Source: Cellulophaga sp. HaHa_2_95 (lineage in GTDB: Bacteria > Bacteroidota > Bacteroidia > Flavobacteriales > Flavobacteriaceae). From it: 64,000 nucleotides of DNA. The notes under the pieces were generated by a model. It did no database searches, was not told the DNA's origin, and saw only the letters and a program-made list of their open reading frames with translations. Each line of letters starts with the position of its first letter. Within the stretch, counting starts at the first letter, position 1. Below are positions 51,169 through 59,830 of the stretch, piece after piece. The stretch covers positions 4,030,001 through 4,094,000 of the forward strand of contig NZ_CP058988.1 in the NCBI RefSeq assembly GCF_019278565.1, in the 5' to 3' direction. A program made the position numbers and the translations under genes.

Positions 51169-51957
51169 ATGAACATATTAGATAAAATAGTAATAGACAA
51201 ACGCAAAGAGGTAATCCTTAGAAAGTCTTTAATTCCAATAAAGCAATTAGAGCAATCGGTTTTATTTGATAGACCTGAAAATTCTCTAGCAATTGCACTA
51301 CGCAATAGTGCCTCTGGCATCATTGCAGAACACAAAAGAAGATCGCCTTCTAAATCAGAAATTAATCAAAGTTTAAATGTGCAAGATGTTGCTACGGGCT
51401 ATGAAGATGCAGGAGTGTGTGGCATGTCTGTTTTAACCGATGCCAAATATTTTGGTGGTTCGCTAGATGATCTTCTCATTGCAAGAGCAGCTACTAAGTT
51501 TCCATTACTGCGTAAAGAATTTATCATAGATGAATACCAACTTTTAGAAGCAAAAGCATACGGGGCAGATGTAATTTTATTGATTGCTGCTATTTTATCT
51601 AAAGAAGAAATTAAAAATCTTTCTGAGTTTGCAAAAAGCCTAAAACTAAATGTACTATTAGAGGTTCATAATGAAGAAGAGTTACAGAAATCTATCATGC
51701 CAAGCTTAGATATGTTAGGCGTAAACAATAGAAACTTAAAGACGTTTGACGTAAGCCTTGAAACCAGTAAAGCACTTTCTACCTTAATTCCTGATGATTT
51801 TATAAAAGTTTCTGAAAGCGGAATTAGTTCTATTGCTGCTATTCAAGATTTGAAAAACTATGGATACCAAGGTTTTTTAATTGGTGAAAATTTTATGAAA
51901 ACGGATGCTCCTGGAGCTCATGCCAAAAAATTTATTGAACAATTAGAAGCGAAATAA
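51169..51957 (+). CDS. trpC: Indole-3-glycerol phosphate synthase
   Basis: 262 residues, a TIM barrel. The catalytic and phosphate-binding signatures are present: IIAEHKRRSPSKSEINQSL with the catalytic Lys, SVLTDAKYFGGSLDDL, LRKEFIIDEYQLLEAKAYGA, LLEVHNEEEL, GVNNRNLKTF and SESGISS. It closes the pyrrole ring to give indole-3-glycerol phosphate. It is separate from trpF here, not fused as in E. coli; the spacer to trpF is 7 bases. Confidence 0.97.
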   Translation: MNILDKIVIDKRKEVILRKSLIPIKQLEQSVLFDRPENSLAIALRNSASGIIAEHKRRSPSKSEINQSLNVQDVATGYEDAGVCGMSVLTDAKYFGGSLDDLLIARAATKFPLLRKEFIIDEYQLLEAKAYGADVILLIAAILSKEEIKNLSEFAKSLKLNVLLEVHNEEELQKSIMPSLDMLGVNNRNLKTFDVSLETSKALSTLIPDDFIKVSESGISSIAAIQDLKNYGYQGFLIGENFMKTDAPGAHAKKFIEQLEAK

Positions 51958-51964
51958 TATAAAA

Positions 51965-52648
51965 ATGACGGCAGATAAATACACCATATCAGACAACACA
52001 CCGACCACTTTAGAGCATCATCATTTAAAGTTAAAAATTTGCGGGATGAAATTTAATACCGCTAATGTTGCTGCGTTGCAACCTGATTATTTAGGATTTA
52101 TCTTTTGGGAACCTTCTAAAAGAAATTTTGAAGGCCCACTGGAAGCAATTCCACATCACATTAAAAAAGTGGGGGTATTTGTTGATGCTACTATCGAAGA
52201 AATTTCTCGTAAAGTTGAAGATTATAAGTTACTGGCTGTGCAGCTTCATGGTCATGAATCTCCTGAATTTTGCGAAGCATTAAAAGCAAAAATTAGCACC
52301 ATTCAAATCATTAAAGTTTTCTCTATCAAAGACGAATTTAATTTTGAAGCTTTAGAAGCCTATGAAGAGGTCGCAGATTTCTTTTTATTTGACACCAAAG
52401 GAAAACTTCCAGGAGGAAATGGCTATACTTTTAATTGGGATGTATTGAATAATTACCCTTCTAAAAAAACCTATTTTCTAAGTGGCGGTATTGGTCTTGA
52501 AGAAGTAAGTAAGCTAGAAGCCTTTTTAAAGATACCCGCTTCAAAATATTGCCATGCTATAGATGTTAATAGCAAATTTGAAACATCACCTGGCCTTAAG
52601 GATATAGACCGCTTAGAACAATTGATAAAAAATTTGAAAAAGAACTAA
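51965..52648 (+). CDS. trpF: Phosphoribosylanthranilate isomerase
   Basis: 227 residues. The barrel start LKLKICGMKFNTANVAAL holds the catalytic Cys, then PDYLGFIFWEPSKRNF, KVGVFVDATIEEI and LFDTKGKLPGGNGYTFNWD with the catalytic Asp. About 21 residues (MTADKYTISDNTPTTLEHHH) precede the usual start, and no nearer ATG exists, so the extension appears real. It isomerises phosphoribosylanthranilate to CdRP. Confidence 0.95.
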   Translation: MTADKYTISDNTPTTLEHHHLKLKICGMKFNTANVAALQPDYLGFIFWEPSKRNFEGPLEAIPHHIKKVGVFVDATIEEISRKVEDYKLLAVQLHGHESPEFCEALKAKISTIQIIKVFSIKDEFNFEALEAYEEVADFFLFDTKGKLPGGNGYTFNWDVLNNYPSKKTYFLSGGIGLEEVSKLEAFLKIPASKYCHAIDVNSKFETSPGLKDIDRLEQLIKNLKKN

Positions 52649-52724
52649 AATACATTGGAATCTTAAGCATTCTATTACGACTAAAAAGAGAATACTTTTT
52701 ATTTCTTACAAAATACTAATTCAC

Positions 52725-53906
52725 ATGAATTATAACGCAACTGAAAAAGGATACTACGGAGAATTTGGTGGAGCATACATCCCAGAAATGCTATACCCAA
52801 ACGTGGAAGAGTTACGCCAGAACTACCTTAAAGTAATGGCTGAACCGGACTTTAAAAAAGAATTTGATCAGCTTCTAAAAGATTACGTCGGCAGACCTTC
52901 TCCATTATACTTTGCTAAACGACTTTCAGAAAAATACAATACGAAAGTATATTTAAAGCGTGAAGACCTGAACCATACTGGAGCTCACAAAGTAAATAAT
53001 ACGATTGGCCAAATATTAATGGCTAAGCGTCTTAAAAAAACTAGGATTATTGCTGAAACTGGCGCAGGACAACACGGAGTAGCAACGGCAACCGTTTGCG
53101 CATTAATGGGCATGAAATGCGTGGTATATATGGGGGAAATAGATATTGCACGCCAAGCACCCAACGTAGCACGCATGAAAATGCTAGGTGCCGAAGTTAG
53201 GCCCGCCTTATCTGGCAGTAGAACCCTAAAGGATGCTACTAATGAAGCCATCCGGGACTGGATTAATAATCCCGTAGACACCCATTATATTATAGGTTCT
53301 GCTATAGGTCCACACCCGTACCCTGATATGGTCACGCGTTTCCAATCTATTATTTCTGAAGAAATAAAATGGCAACTAAAAGAAAAAGAAGGACGCGAAA
53401 ATCCTGATTATGTTGTAGCTTGTATAGGTGGCGGTAGTAATGCTGCAGGTACATATTATCATTTTTTACACGAACCAGAAGTAGGTATCATTGCGGTAGA
53501 AGCAGCTGGTAAAGGTGTAAATTCTGGCGAAAGCGCTGCAACTTCAGCCTTAGGAAAAGAAGGTGTAATCCATGGTTGTAAAACTTTATTAATGCAAACT
53601 AATGACGGACAAATTACAGAACCGTATTCTATCTCCGCAGGATTAGATTATCCGGGAGTAGGACCTTTGCATGCTCACCTCTATACCTCTGGTCGCGGAG
53701 AATTTTATTCTGCCACAGATGATGAAGCTATGCATTCTGGCTTAGAATTAACGCAATTAGAAGGTATTATTCCTGCTATAGAAACGAGTCATGCTCTAGC
53801 CATCTTTAAACATAAGACCTTTAAACCAGACGATGTTGTTGTTATTAGTTTATCTGGTCGTGGAGATAAAGATTTAGATAATTATATAAAATATTTCAAT
53901 TTGTAA
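52725..53906 (+). CDS. trpB: Tryptophan synthase beta chain
   Basis: 393 residues. The PLP lysine is Lys89 in LNHTGAHKVNNTIGQIL, the phosphate loop is ACIGGGSNAAGTYYHF, and the monovalent-cation/active-site region GLDYPGVGPLHAHLYTSGRG is intact. It condenses indole with serine, receiving indole from TrpA by tunnel. It is the canonical TrpB1 type by length and by pairing with trpA 13 bases downstream. Confidence 0.98.
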   Translation: MNYNATEKGYYGEFGGAYIPEMLYPNVEELRQNYLKVMAEPDFKKEFDQLLKDYVGRPSPLYFAKRLSEKYNTKVYLKREDLNHTGAHKVNNTIGQILMAKRLKKTRIIAETGAGQHGVATATVCALMGMKCVVYMGEIDIARQAPNVARMKMLGAEVRPALSGSRTLKDATNEAIRDWINNPVDTHYIIGSAIGPHPYPDMVTRFQSIISEEIKWQLKEKEGRENPDYVVACIGGGSNAAGTYYHFLHEPEVGIIAVEAAGKGVNSGESAATSALGKEGVIHGCKTLLMQTNDGQITEPYSISAGLDYPGVGPLHAHLYTSGRGEFYSATDDEAMHSGLELTQLEGIIPAIETSHALAIFKHKTFKPDDVVVISLSGRGDKDLDNYIKYFNL

Positions 53907-53919
53907 AAAAATAGTATCA

Positions 53920-54681
53920 ATGAACAGAATAAATCAAAAAATGCAAGAGGACAAAAAACTCTTGTCTATCTATTTTACTGCAGGATACCCATCTTTAAAT
54001 GATACCGTAAAAGTGATTCAAGATTTAGAGGCGAGCGGTATTGACATGATTGAAATAGGATTGCCTTTTAGCGACCCTCTGGCAGATGGACCTACCATTC
54101 AAAACAGTTCTACAGCTGCATTGAAAAATGGGATGACCACAACTATTCTCTTTGAGCAATTGAAAGACATCCGGAAATCGGTATCCATTCCCTTAATCTT
54201 AATGGGCTATTTTAACCCGATGTTGCAATACGGTGTAGAAGCCTTTTGTAAGAAATGTGCAGAAATAGGGATTGATGGGCTAATTATGCCAGATTTACCG
54301 CTAGATGTGTATCAAGACGAATATGAAGCTATTTTCAAGAAATATGATTTAAAAAATATCTTCCTAATTACGCCACAAACAAGTGATGCCCGCATTCTAC
54401 AAATTGATGCTGCTTCTGATGCCTTTATTTATATGGTGAGTACTGCAAGTGTTACAGGGTCAAAGTCTGGCTTTGGCGAAGAACAAACTTCCTATTTTAA
54501 TCGTATTGCTGCTATGAACCTTAAAAACCCTCAGATAGTAGGTTTCGGGATTAATAACTCAAGTACTTTTAAGCAAGCTACAACACATGCTAAAGGTGCT
54601 ATTATTGGTTCTGCCTTTATAAAGCATCTTACAGAACATGGCGTAGCTACTATTCCTGAGTTTGTAAAGGAAATTAGATAG
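53920..54681 (+). CDS. trpA: Tryptophan synthase alpha chain
   Basis: 253 residues. The catalytic Glu45 and Asp56 sit in DMIEIGLPFSDPLADGPTIQ. The flexible loop and phosphate-binding strands follow (FIYMVSTASVTGSKSGFG, VGFGINNSSTFKQA, IIGSAFIKHL). It cleaves indole-3-glycerol phosphate and feeds indole to TrpB. Last enzyme of the operon. Confidence 0.97.
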   Translation: MNRINQKMQEDKKLLSIYFTAGYPSLNDTVKVIQDLEASGIDMIEIGLPFSDPLADGPTIQNSSTAALKNGMTTTILFEQLKDIRKSVSIPLILMGYFNPMLQYGVEAFCKKCAEIGIDGLIMPDLPLDVYQDEYEAIFKKYDLKNIFLITPQTSDARILQIDAASDAFIYMVSTASVTGSKSGFGEEQTSYFNRIAAMNLKNPQIVGFGINNSSTFKQATTHAKGAIIGSAFIKHLTEHGVATIPEFVKEIR

Positions 54682-54689
54682 CTAATAGC

Positions 54690-54920
54690 ATGAAAGAATT
54701 TTTAAACAGTTGGAAGCTAATCTTATTAGCATGTTTCACATTAGGTTTAGCTCCGTTTTTTCCTGAACCACATCTATGGGGTAAATTAAAATGGATTGCT
54801 GGCGGAGCTACAGGAATGAATTTTCAGGACTGGTTTGATGTACTCTTACACGGTTTTCCTTTTTTACTTTTACTACGATTAATGGTGGTGAAGCTATGGA
54901 AGAAACAGGACGTTAAATAA
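54690..54920 (+). CDS. Small hypothetical membrane protein at the end of the trp operon
   Basis: 76 residues. Two hydrophobic segments are visible: WKLILLACFTLGLAPFFPEP near 7-26 and VLLHGFPFLLLLRLMVVKLW near 51-70. The sequence between has Gly-rich WIAGGATGMNFQDWFD. Similar proteins seem common in Flavobacteriaceae, but I do not know a function. It starts 8 bases after trpA and is probably co-transcribed by read-through; no terminator is seen between them. Confidence 0.8.
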   Translation: MKEFLNSWKLILLACFTLGLAPFFPEPHLWGKLKWIAGGATGMNFQDWFDVLLHGFPFLLLLRLMVVKLWKKQDVK

Positions 54921-54985
54921 AGCTGTTTTCTAATATAAAATCGATACATTTAATCTTACTTTTCAATAGAAATCAAAACAAGAGA

Positions 54986-56482
54986 ATGAAGAAGATTATA
55001 ATTTGCCTTTTAGCTATGGCAAGTGTAGCAATCAACGCGCAAGAAAAAGCCCAGTTAGAATCACAAATTAGACATAGCATTGATGAAATCAGAGATTTTG
55101 TTTCCATACCTAATAATGCTAGTGATCACGCAGACATCAATAGGAACTTAACTTGGCTAACGAAAAAATTTACGGAAAGAGGGTTCAATACATCTGTACT
55201 ACCCACTTCAGGAGAATCTTTATTTTTTGCCACCCTTCCCATCATAGATGGCAAGCCAACAATTCTTTTCTACATGCATTTTGACGGGCAGCCTGTAGAT
55301 GCCTCTAAATGGGATCAAAAAAATCCCTATCAAGTGGTCTTAAAATCTCCAGAAGGCGATACATTTAAAAATGAATTATTTGAAGATTTAAATACTAATT
55401 TAAATGAGGAATGGCGTTTATTTGGTAGATCTACTTCAGATGACAAAGGTCCGATTGTCCTGTTACTAAACGCTTTTGATTTGTTAAAGAAGAACAATGC
55501 GACCCTTCCTTTTAATGTCAAAATTATTTTAGATAGCGAAGAAGAAAACGGCAGCAAGCCACTTCCTAATGCCGTCAAAGAATATAGAGAATTATTAGAG
55601 GCCGACTTTTTGATTATTAATGATGGTCCCGTTCACAGTTCTGGGAAACCTACAATTGTTTATGGTTGTAGAGGAATAACAACAATGAGCCTTACTACAT
55701 ACGGTCCTATAAAACCTCAACATAGCGGGCATTATGGCAACTACGCTCCTAACCCAGGTTTTCAGCTTTCAAAATTATTAGCAAGTATGAAAGACAAAGA
55801 TGGGAAGGTTACTATAGATGGGTATTATGATGGCATTACCTTTAATGAAGAAACCATGGTTATTTTAAAAAATGTTCCTGATGATGCTGCAAACATCAAT
55901 AAAAATTTACAAATAAAAGCTCCTGAAAAAGTAGGCTCTTTTTATCAAGAGGCATTACAATATCCATCCTTAAACATTAGAGGCTTGTCTTCTGGATGGG
56001 TGGGTGAAGAAGCCAGAACAATTGTACCTGGGAGTGCTACAGCAGAATTAGATTTACGTCTTGTTCCTGAGTCTGACGGAACTCGGTTAAAATCTCTCGT
56101 AAAAAAACATATTGAAGCACAAGGGTATTTTGTAACCACAAAGGAACCTACCACAGAAGAACGCCTTAAACATGACCGTGTTATTAAAATTACAGAAAGT
56201 GGTGTTACCGATGCATTTAGAACAGACCTCAACAATACCTATGGTAACTTTATTCTAAATACATTACAAAAACAATTTCAAGAAGACGTGGTTCAAATTC
56301 GTATTATGGGTGGTACAGTACCTATTGCCCCTTTTATTAATGAATTAAAAATTCCTGCATTTATTGTACCTATGGTCAACCCAGACAACAATCAACATAG
56401 CCCTAATGAAAATTTAAAAATCAGTCAGATAGGTTACGGCATTCGTACTTTTTACAGCCTGTTATCTACTCCCTTAGAATAG
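54986..56482 (+). CDS. M20 family metallopeptidase, exported
   Basis: 498 residues with a signal peptide (MKKIIICLLAMASVAINA, Q next). Zinc-site motifs of the M20 family are present: His98 and Asp100 in FYMHFDGQPVD, GRSTSDDKGP near 142 with the bridging Asp, and the catalytic Glu pair in LDSEEENGS near 187. A dimerisation domain follows (GWVGEEARTIVPGSATAELD) and a C-terminal zinc ligand probably lies in NQHSPNEN. Such enzymes are dipeptidases or carboxypeptidases; here it would act in the periplasm or outer membrane. Substrate not determined. Confidence 0.93.
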   Translation: MKKIIICLLAMASVAINAQEKAQLESQIRHSIDEIRDFVSIPNNASDHADINRNLTWLTKKFTERGFNTSVLPTSGESLFFATLPIIDGKPTILFYMHFDGQPVDASKWDQKNPYQVVLKSPEGDTFKNELFEDLNTNLNEEWRLFGRSTSDDKGPIVLLLNAFDLLKKNNATLPFNVKIILDSEEENGSKPLPNAVKEYRELLEADFLIINDGPVHSSGKPTIVYGCRGITTMSLTTYGPIKPQHSGHYGNYAPNPGFQLSKLLASMKDKDGKVTIDGYYDGITFNEETMVILKNVPDDAANINKNLQIKAPEKVGSFYQEALQYPSLNIRGLSSGWVGEEARTIVPGSATAELDLRLVPESDGTRLKSLVKKHIEAQGYFVTTKEPTTEERLKHDRVIKITESGVTDAFRTDLNNTYGNFILNTLQKQFQEDVVQIRIMGGTVPIAPFINELKIPAFIVPMVNPDNNQHSPNENLKISQIGYGIRTFYSLLSTPLE

Positions 56483-56588
56483 TTACTTACTAGTTTAACA
56501 AGGCACTAACAAAGCTTTACAATAGTCTTAACGGAGAAATATTATCCCTTTTTATAACTTGTAGTTGAACATAAAAAAAGAAAAAAAT

Positions 56589-56729
56589 ATGGGAATTATA
56601 GATGATAAGAGACTTAAAAGAAAAGTAGAACAAACGAATCCGACAAACCCTACAGGGAACACAAATCAAACTACGAACTCGTTTGATATTGAAAAGGACA
56701 CTATAAAAGATCAGCAAAACAAAAAATAA
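56589..56729 (+). CDS. Small ORF, 46 residues, unknown
   Basis: ATG at 56589 opens a 46-codon frame: MGIIDDKRLKRKVEQTNPTN, then a Thr/Asn-rich stretch and FDIEKDTIKDQQNKK. It is very hydrophilic, without signal peptide or membrane span. A strong terminator begins 20 bases after its stop and no other gene could own that terminator on this strand except the M20 gene 107 bases upstream. Support is therefore context plus a clean frame. It may be a real small protein or a chance ORF in the M20 3' UTR. Confidence 0.5.
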   Translation: MGIIDDKRLKRKVEQTNPTNPTGNTNQTTNSFDIEKDTIKDQQNKK

Positions 56730-56748
56730 TAGTTGTTTAGTTTGTTTT

Positions 56749-56786
56749 AAAAAGCCGCAAATTCAGAATTGAATTTGGGGCTTTTT
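56749..56786 (+). terminator. Terminator after the M20 gene and small ORF
   Basis: A 17-position stem with a single central G-G mismatch (AAAAAGCC/GGCTTTTT and CAAATTCA/TGAATTTG) has a 4-base loop and is followed by T residues. Confidence 0.9.
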
Positions 56787-56908
56787 TTATGCGAGCCTTA
56801 CAAAGGCTATTACAAATATCCCGAAAGTATCACAGTAAGTTTAACTCGGTGTGATTTTATTACCGAATAGGTTCACTTCATTTGTATAAACCTAAAAAGT
56901 TCAGAAAA

Positions 56909-58330
56909 ATGAAAAAAATCTATTTAATTACAAGTATGATTCTCGCCTTAGCATTTACTAGTTGCGATGACGATGATGACAATCAAGAAGTACAAATAAT
57001 CCCAGCAGCTGGAACTATTGCTGGTGGCCCTTTTACCTTTTGCGTAGACGGTGTTGCAGATATGGTAAGCGGTATTACTATAGACGATTCTAGTGCTATA
57101 GGCGCAAATAGCACATGGGTTATAACAGATGACCAAGGAAACATCCTAGGATTGCCACCTACATTAACTGATGTAGAAGGTGTGAATTTTGATGATGCTG
57201 GAGCTGGAGTATGTTTTATCTGGTACCTACGTTTTGAAGATGGTTTAGTAGGCGCAGAGGTAGGAATGAATACGTCTAATTTAGATGGAACATTTGATCT
57301 TTCTAATTCAATACAAGTGACTAGAAATAAAACAAATGCAGGAATATTAACTGGCGGACCTTATGAATTTACTGTAGACGGGACACCGGATATGGTTACC
57401 GGATTAAGTTTGGATAGCAGTGATGCTAGTGGAAGTAATAGCACCTATGTAATTACAGATGCAGATGGAAATATCTTAGGAATGCCTCCTACCTTAGAAG
57501 CATTGGAAGGTGTAGATTTTGATGGCGCTGGCGCTGGTGTTTGCTTAATTTGGTATTTACGTTACGAAGATGGTTTAGTAGGTGCAGAAGTGGGCATGAA
57601 CGCAAATGATCTAGATGGTTGCTTTAGTCTTTCAAATTCAGTTACAGTAACTAGATTACAAGGAGCTAATGCAGGGACAATTGCAGGAGGTCCTTACGAT
57701 TTTTGTATTGATGGAACTGCTGATATGGTTTCAGGAATTTCTTTAGATAGTGCAAATACCTCTGGTGACAATAGTACTTGGGTAATTACGGATGATCAAG
57801 GAAATATCTTGGGATTACCACCAACATTAGATGCTGTTGAAGGTGTAGATTTTGACGGTGCTGGTGCTGGCGTTTGCTTAATATGGTACTTACGTTACAA
57901 TGGTAATATTACCGGAGCTGAAGTAGGGATGAATGCAAATGAATTAGCAGGAGATTATGACCTTTCTAACGCGTTAACTGTAACAAGGAGCAAAACTGAA
58001 GCAGGAGTACTTTCTGGCGGTCCTTATAACTTTACTATTGACGGGACATCAGATTTTGTATCTGGGATTACTCTAGATAATACGAATGTTAGCGGATCAT
58101 TAAGTACTTATGTAATAACAGATGCAGATGGAAATATCCTAGGAATGCCTCCTACTTTAGAAGCTGTTGAAGGTGTAGATTTTGATGGCGCAGGAGTTGG
58201 CGTATGTTTAATCTGGTATTTACGTTATGAAGACGGATTAACAGGTGCCGAAGTAGGGATGAATGCAAATGACCTAGCAGGTTGTTTTGATTTATCAAAT
58301 GCGATTACTGTAAACAGAACAATGCCTTAA
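56909..58330 (+). CDS. Surface lipoprotein with four ~110-residue tandem repeats
   Basis: 473 residues from ATG at 56909; an upstream TTG at 56882 would only lengthen the signal peptide. The lipobox LAFTSC is at about 14-19 and the residues right after the cysteine are DDDDDN. An acidic run at this place is a lipoprotein export signal for surface display in Bacteroidota. Four repeats follow, each with GGP(F/Y), DGxxDMVSG, VITD-DGNILG-PPTL, EGVDFDGAGAGVCLIWYLR and GAEVGMN. Repeats 1 and 3 share TWVITDDQGNILGLPP, and 2 and 4 share TYVITDADGNILGMPP, so a two-repeat unit was duplicated. Paired cysteines may form disulfides. Function unknown. The stop overlaps the convergent UDG-like gene by four bases. 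Confidence 0.87.
   Translation: MKKIYLITSMILALAFTSCDDDDDNQEVQIIPAAGTIAGGPFTFCVDGVADMVSGITIDDSSAIGANSTWVITDDQGNILGLPPTLTDVEGVNFDDAGAGVCFIWYLRFEDGLVGAEVGMNTSNLDGTFDLSNSIQVTRNKTNAGILTGGPYEFTVDGTPDMVTGLSLDSSDASGSNSTYVITDADGNILGMPPTLEALEGVDFDGAGAGVCLIWYLRYEDGLVGAEVGMNANDLDGCFSLSNSVTVTRLQGANAGTIAGGPYDFCIDGTADMVSGISLDSANTSGDNSTWVITDDQGNILGLPPTLDAVEGVDFDGAGAGVCLIWYLRYNGNITGAEVGMNANELAGDYDLSNALTVTRSKTEAGVLSGGPYNFTIDGTSDFVSGITLDNTNVSGSLSTYVITDADGNILGMPPTLEAVEGVDFDGAGVGVCLIWYLRYEDGLTGAEVGMNANDLAGCFDLSNAITVNRTMP
56909..58330 (+). repeat. A-B-A-B tandem repeats of ~330 bp in the lipoprotein gene
   Basis: GGP(F/Y) markers occur near 57025, 57354, 57687 and 58016, about 329-333 bases apart. DNA identity between units is moderate, lower than in the two giant surface genes, so the duplication is older. 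Confidence 0.8.
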
Positions 58331-58995
58331 ATATTGTTTTTTAAAAATTGTCTATACTGTAAAACCCGGAAATCAATAGTATTGAATTCCGGGTTTTTAC
58401 TTTTCATCATTTTATAAGCATCCAACCCACCTACAGCTCTATTGGCTGCTCCAGAAGGCGCTGTCAAGGATACTGTTTTTATACACCTATCCCCTAGTTG
58501 AAATTGATGAATGCGAGGCACAATATCAGACAAAACTTTAAGTTGAATGTTTTGTTCTTTTAAATGCTTTCTGAATAAATATTCTGGTCCATTTTTACTA
58601 TTACCTCCTGTAAATAATAAGGTATTTATAGTAGGGTATTGTTTTAGATACCCAATAACATTTCGCAATTGTATGTTTTGCATTCCTAGATCAGAAGCAT
58701 CAATCTTAATACGCTCTGCACTTTCAACAATATCACAAATACCTATTTTCTCACGTTTTAAAAACTCCTTTCGCTGAACTATAGCGGCATCAGAGGTTTC
58801 GAATAATAAATTCAAATCAAAAATTTGATTTATAATAGGCCACAATTGTCCGTCTCTACTTCCATAACAAAAATTTACATCTCCTTCTTTTAAATCTCCC
58901 GTGGTAAATCTTGGCGGTGGCAAAGTGCCTACAATTAATTTTGTGGCTTCTTGAAATAGAAAAGGTGTGTAGGGATGCGTGTGAAGGAATATCAT
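58327..58995 (-). CDS. Uracil-DNA glycosylase superfamily protein
   Basis: 222 residues. The N-terminal LIVGTLPPPRFTTGDLKEGD followed by NFCYGSRDGQLWPII corresponds to motif A of UDG-like folds (G-T-x-P-P). Near the C-terminus TVSLTAPSGAANRAVGG would be the second active-site motif (in place of HPSPLS). KIGICDIVESAERIKIDASD between them fits the family. Such proteins are annotated as UDG-family in flavobacteria. Whether it removes uracil, hypoxanthine or something else is unknown. Translation is coupled to the upstream TPR gene by an ATGA overlap (58992-58995). Confidence 0.78.
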   Translation of the reverse strand: MIFLHTHPYTPFLFQEATKLIVGTLPPPRFTTGDLKEGDVNFCYGSRDGQLWPIINQIFDLNLLFETSDAAIVQRKEFLKREKIGICDIVESAERIKIDASDLGMQNIQLRNVIGYLKQYPTINTLLFTGGNSKNGPEYLFRKHLKEQNIQLKVLSDIVPRIHQFQLGDRCIKTVSLTAPSGAANRAVGGLDAYKMMKSKNPEFNTIDFRVLQYRQFLKNNI

Positions 58996-59717
58996 GTTAT
59001 ATTATTTAATAGTTCTTTCGCAGCTTTAAACATAGACTTGTGCTGTTTATAATTTGGCCTCGACATATGTTCTGATTCACTCAAAATTTCGTTCAACAGT
59101 ATTTTAGCTTCTGATTTTTTCATATTTCGCATATAAAACCTAGACAATTCTAAGCGCTCAAAATAGTTAGAATAAGGTGCATCGAACTGAGAAAACAACC
59201 TTTCGGCTTCGTTGATGTTCCCTAGTTTTTCGATGGATAGACTATAATAATATAAACCTTCTGACTTTCTAAATTTACTATCCTCCTTAATTCTTTGTGC
59301 ATAGGATATGGCTTGCTCATAATCCCCTAATAAGTAATTTGTTTTTATTAATTTTAAAATTACGTAATAATCGTTGACAAAAACATCCTTTAATGATCCC
59401 TCATAATTCTCTACTGCTTTCTCGTACTTTTCATGATCTAAATATGCATCAGCGAGGGCTATTTGATTTTTAAATGTATTTGAAAATTTAAACTTCTTTT
59501 CTAAATCCGTAATCCTCTTCGTTGGATTAATAACCGAAGTCAATCCTTCCTGAACTACATCTAAATCTCTCTTTGTAAACACATTCAAAATTAGATACGA
59601 CAAAGCCCCAAAGATTGGAAGAAAAATTATTGCCATAATCCAGTAATACGAATTGCGGTTTGTATAACAATGGTAAACACAGAAAATCTGCAAAGCGATA
59701 CCTAAAAAATATAACAT
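58992..59717 (-). CDS. Membrane-anchored TPR protein
   Basis: 241 residues. The N-terminus has two short membrane spans (MLYFLGIALQIFCVYHCYTN; YYWIMAIIFLPIFGALSYLI), an arrangement like the PLDc_N anchor. Helical TPR-type repeats follow from about residue 75 (NQIALADAYLDHEKYEKAVE; KTNYLLGDYEQAISYAQRIK; SLSIEKLGNINEAERLFSQF). TPRs mediate protein contacts. Partner unknown. It overlaps the UDG-like gene by 4 bases. Confidence 0.82.
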   Translation of the reverse strand: MLYFLGIALQIFCVYHCYTNRNSYYWIMAIIFLPIFGALSYLILNVFTKRDLDVVQEGLTSVINPTKRITDLEKKFKFSNTFKNQIALADAYLDHEKYEKAVENYEGSLKDVFVNDYYVILKLIKTNYLLGDYEQAISYAQRIKEDSKFRKSEGLYYYSLSIEKLGNINEAERLFSQFDAPYSNYFERLELSRFYMRNMKKSEAKILLNEILSESEHMSRPNYKQHKSMFKAAKELLNNIT

Positions 59718-59771
59718 TCTTTAACCCAATTAAGTTATTGACTATTGCCTAAATTATATAATTTTTGACAA

Positions 59772-59806
59772 AAAAACCTGTATCCCTTTAAAGAATACAG
59801 GTTTTT
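59772..59806 (-). terminator. Terminator after ppc
   Basis: A 12-bp stem (AAAAACCTGTAT at 59772-59783, ATACAGGTTTTT at 59795-59806) with an 11-base loop ends in a T run on the minus strand, 24 bases past the ppc stop. Confidence 0.9.
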
Positions 59807-59830
59807 ATATGAAACTATAATTTGTGATTT

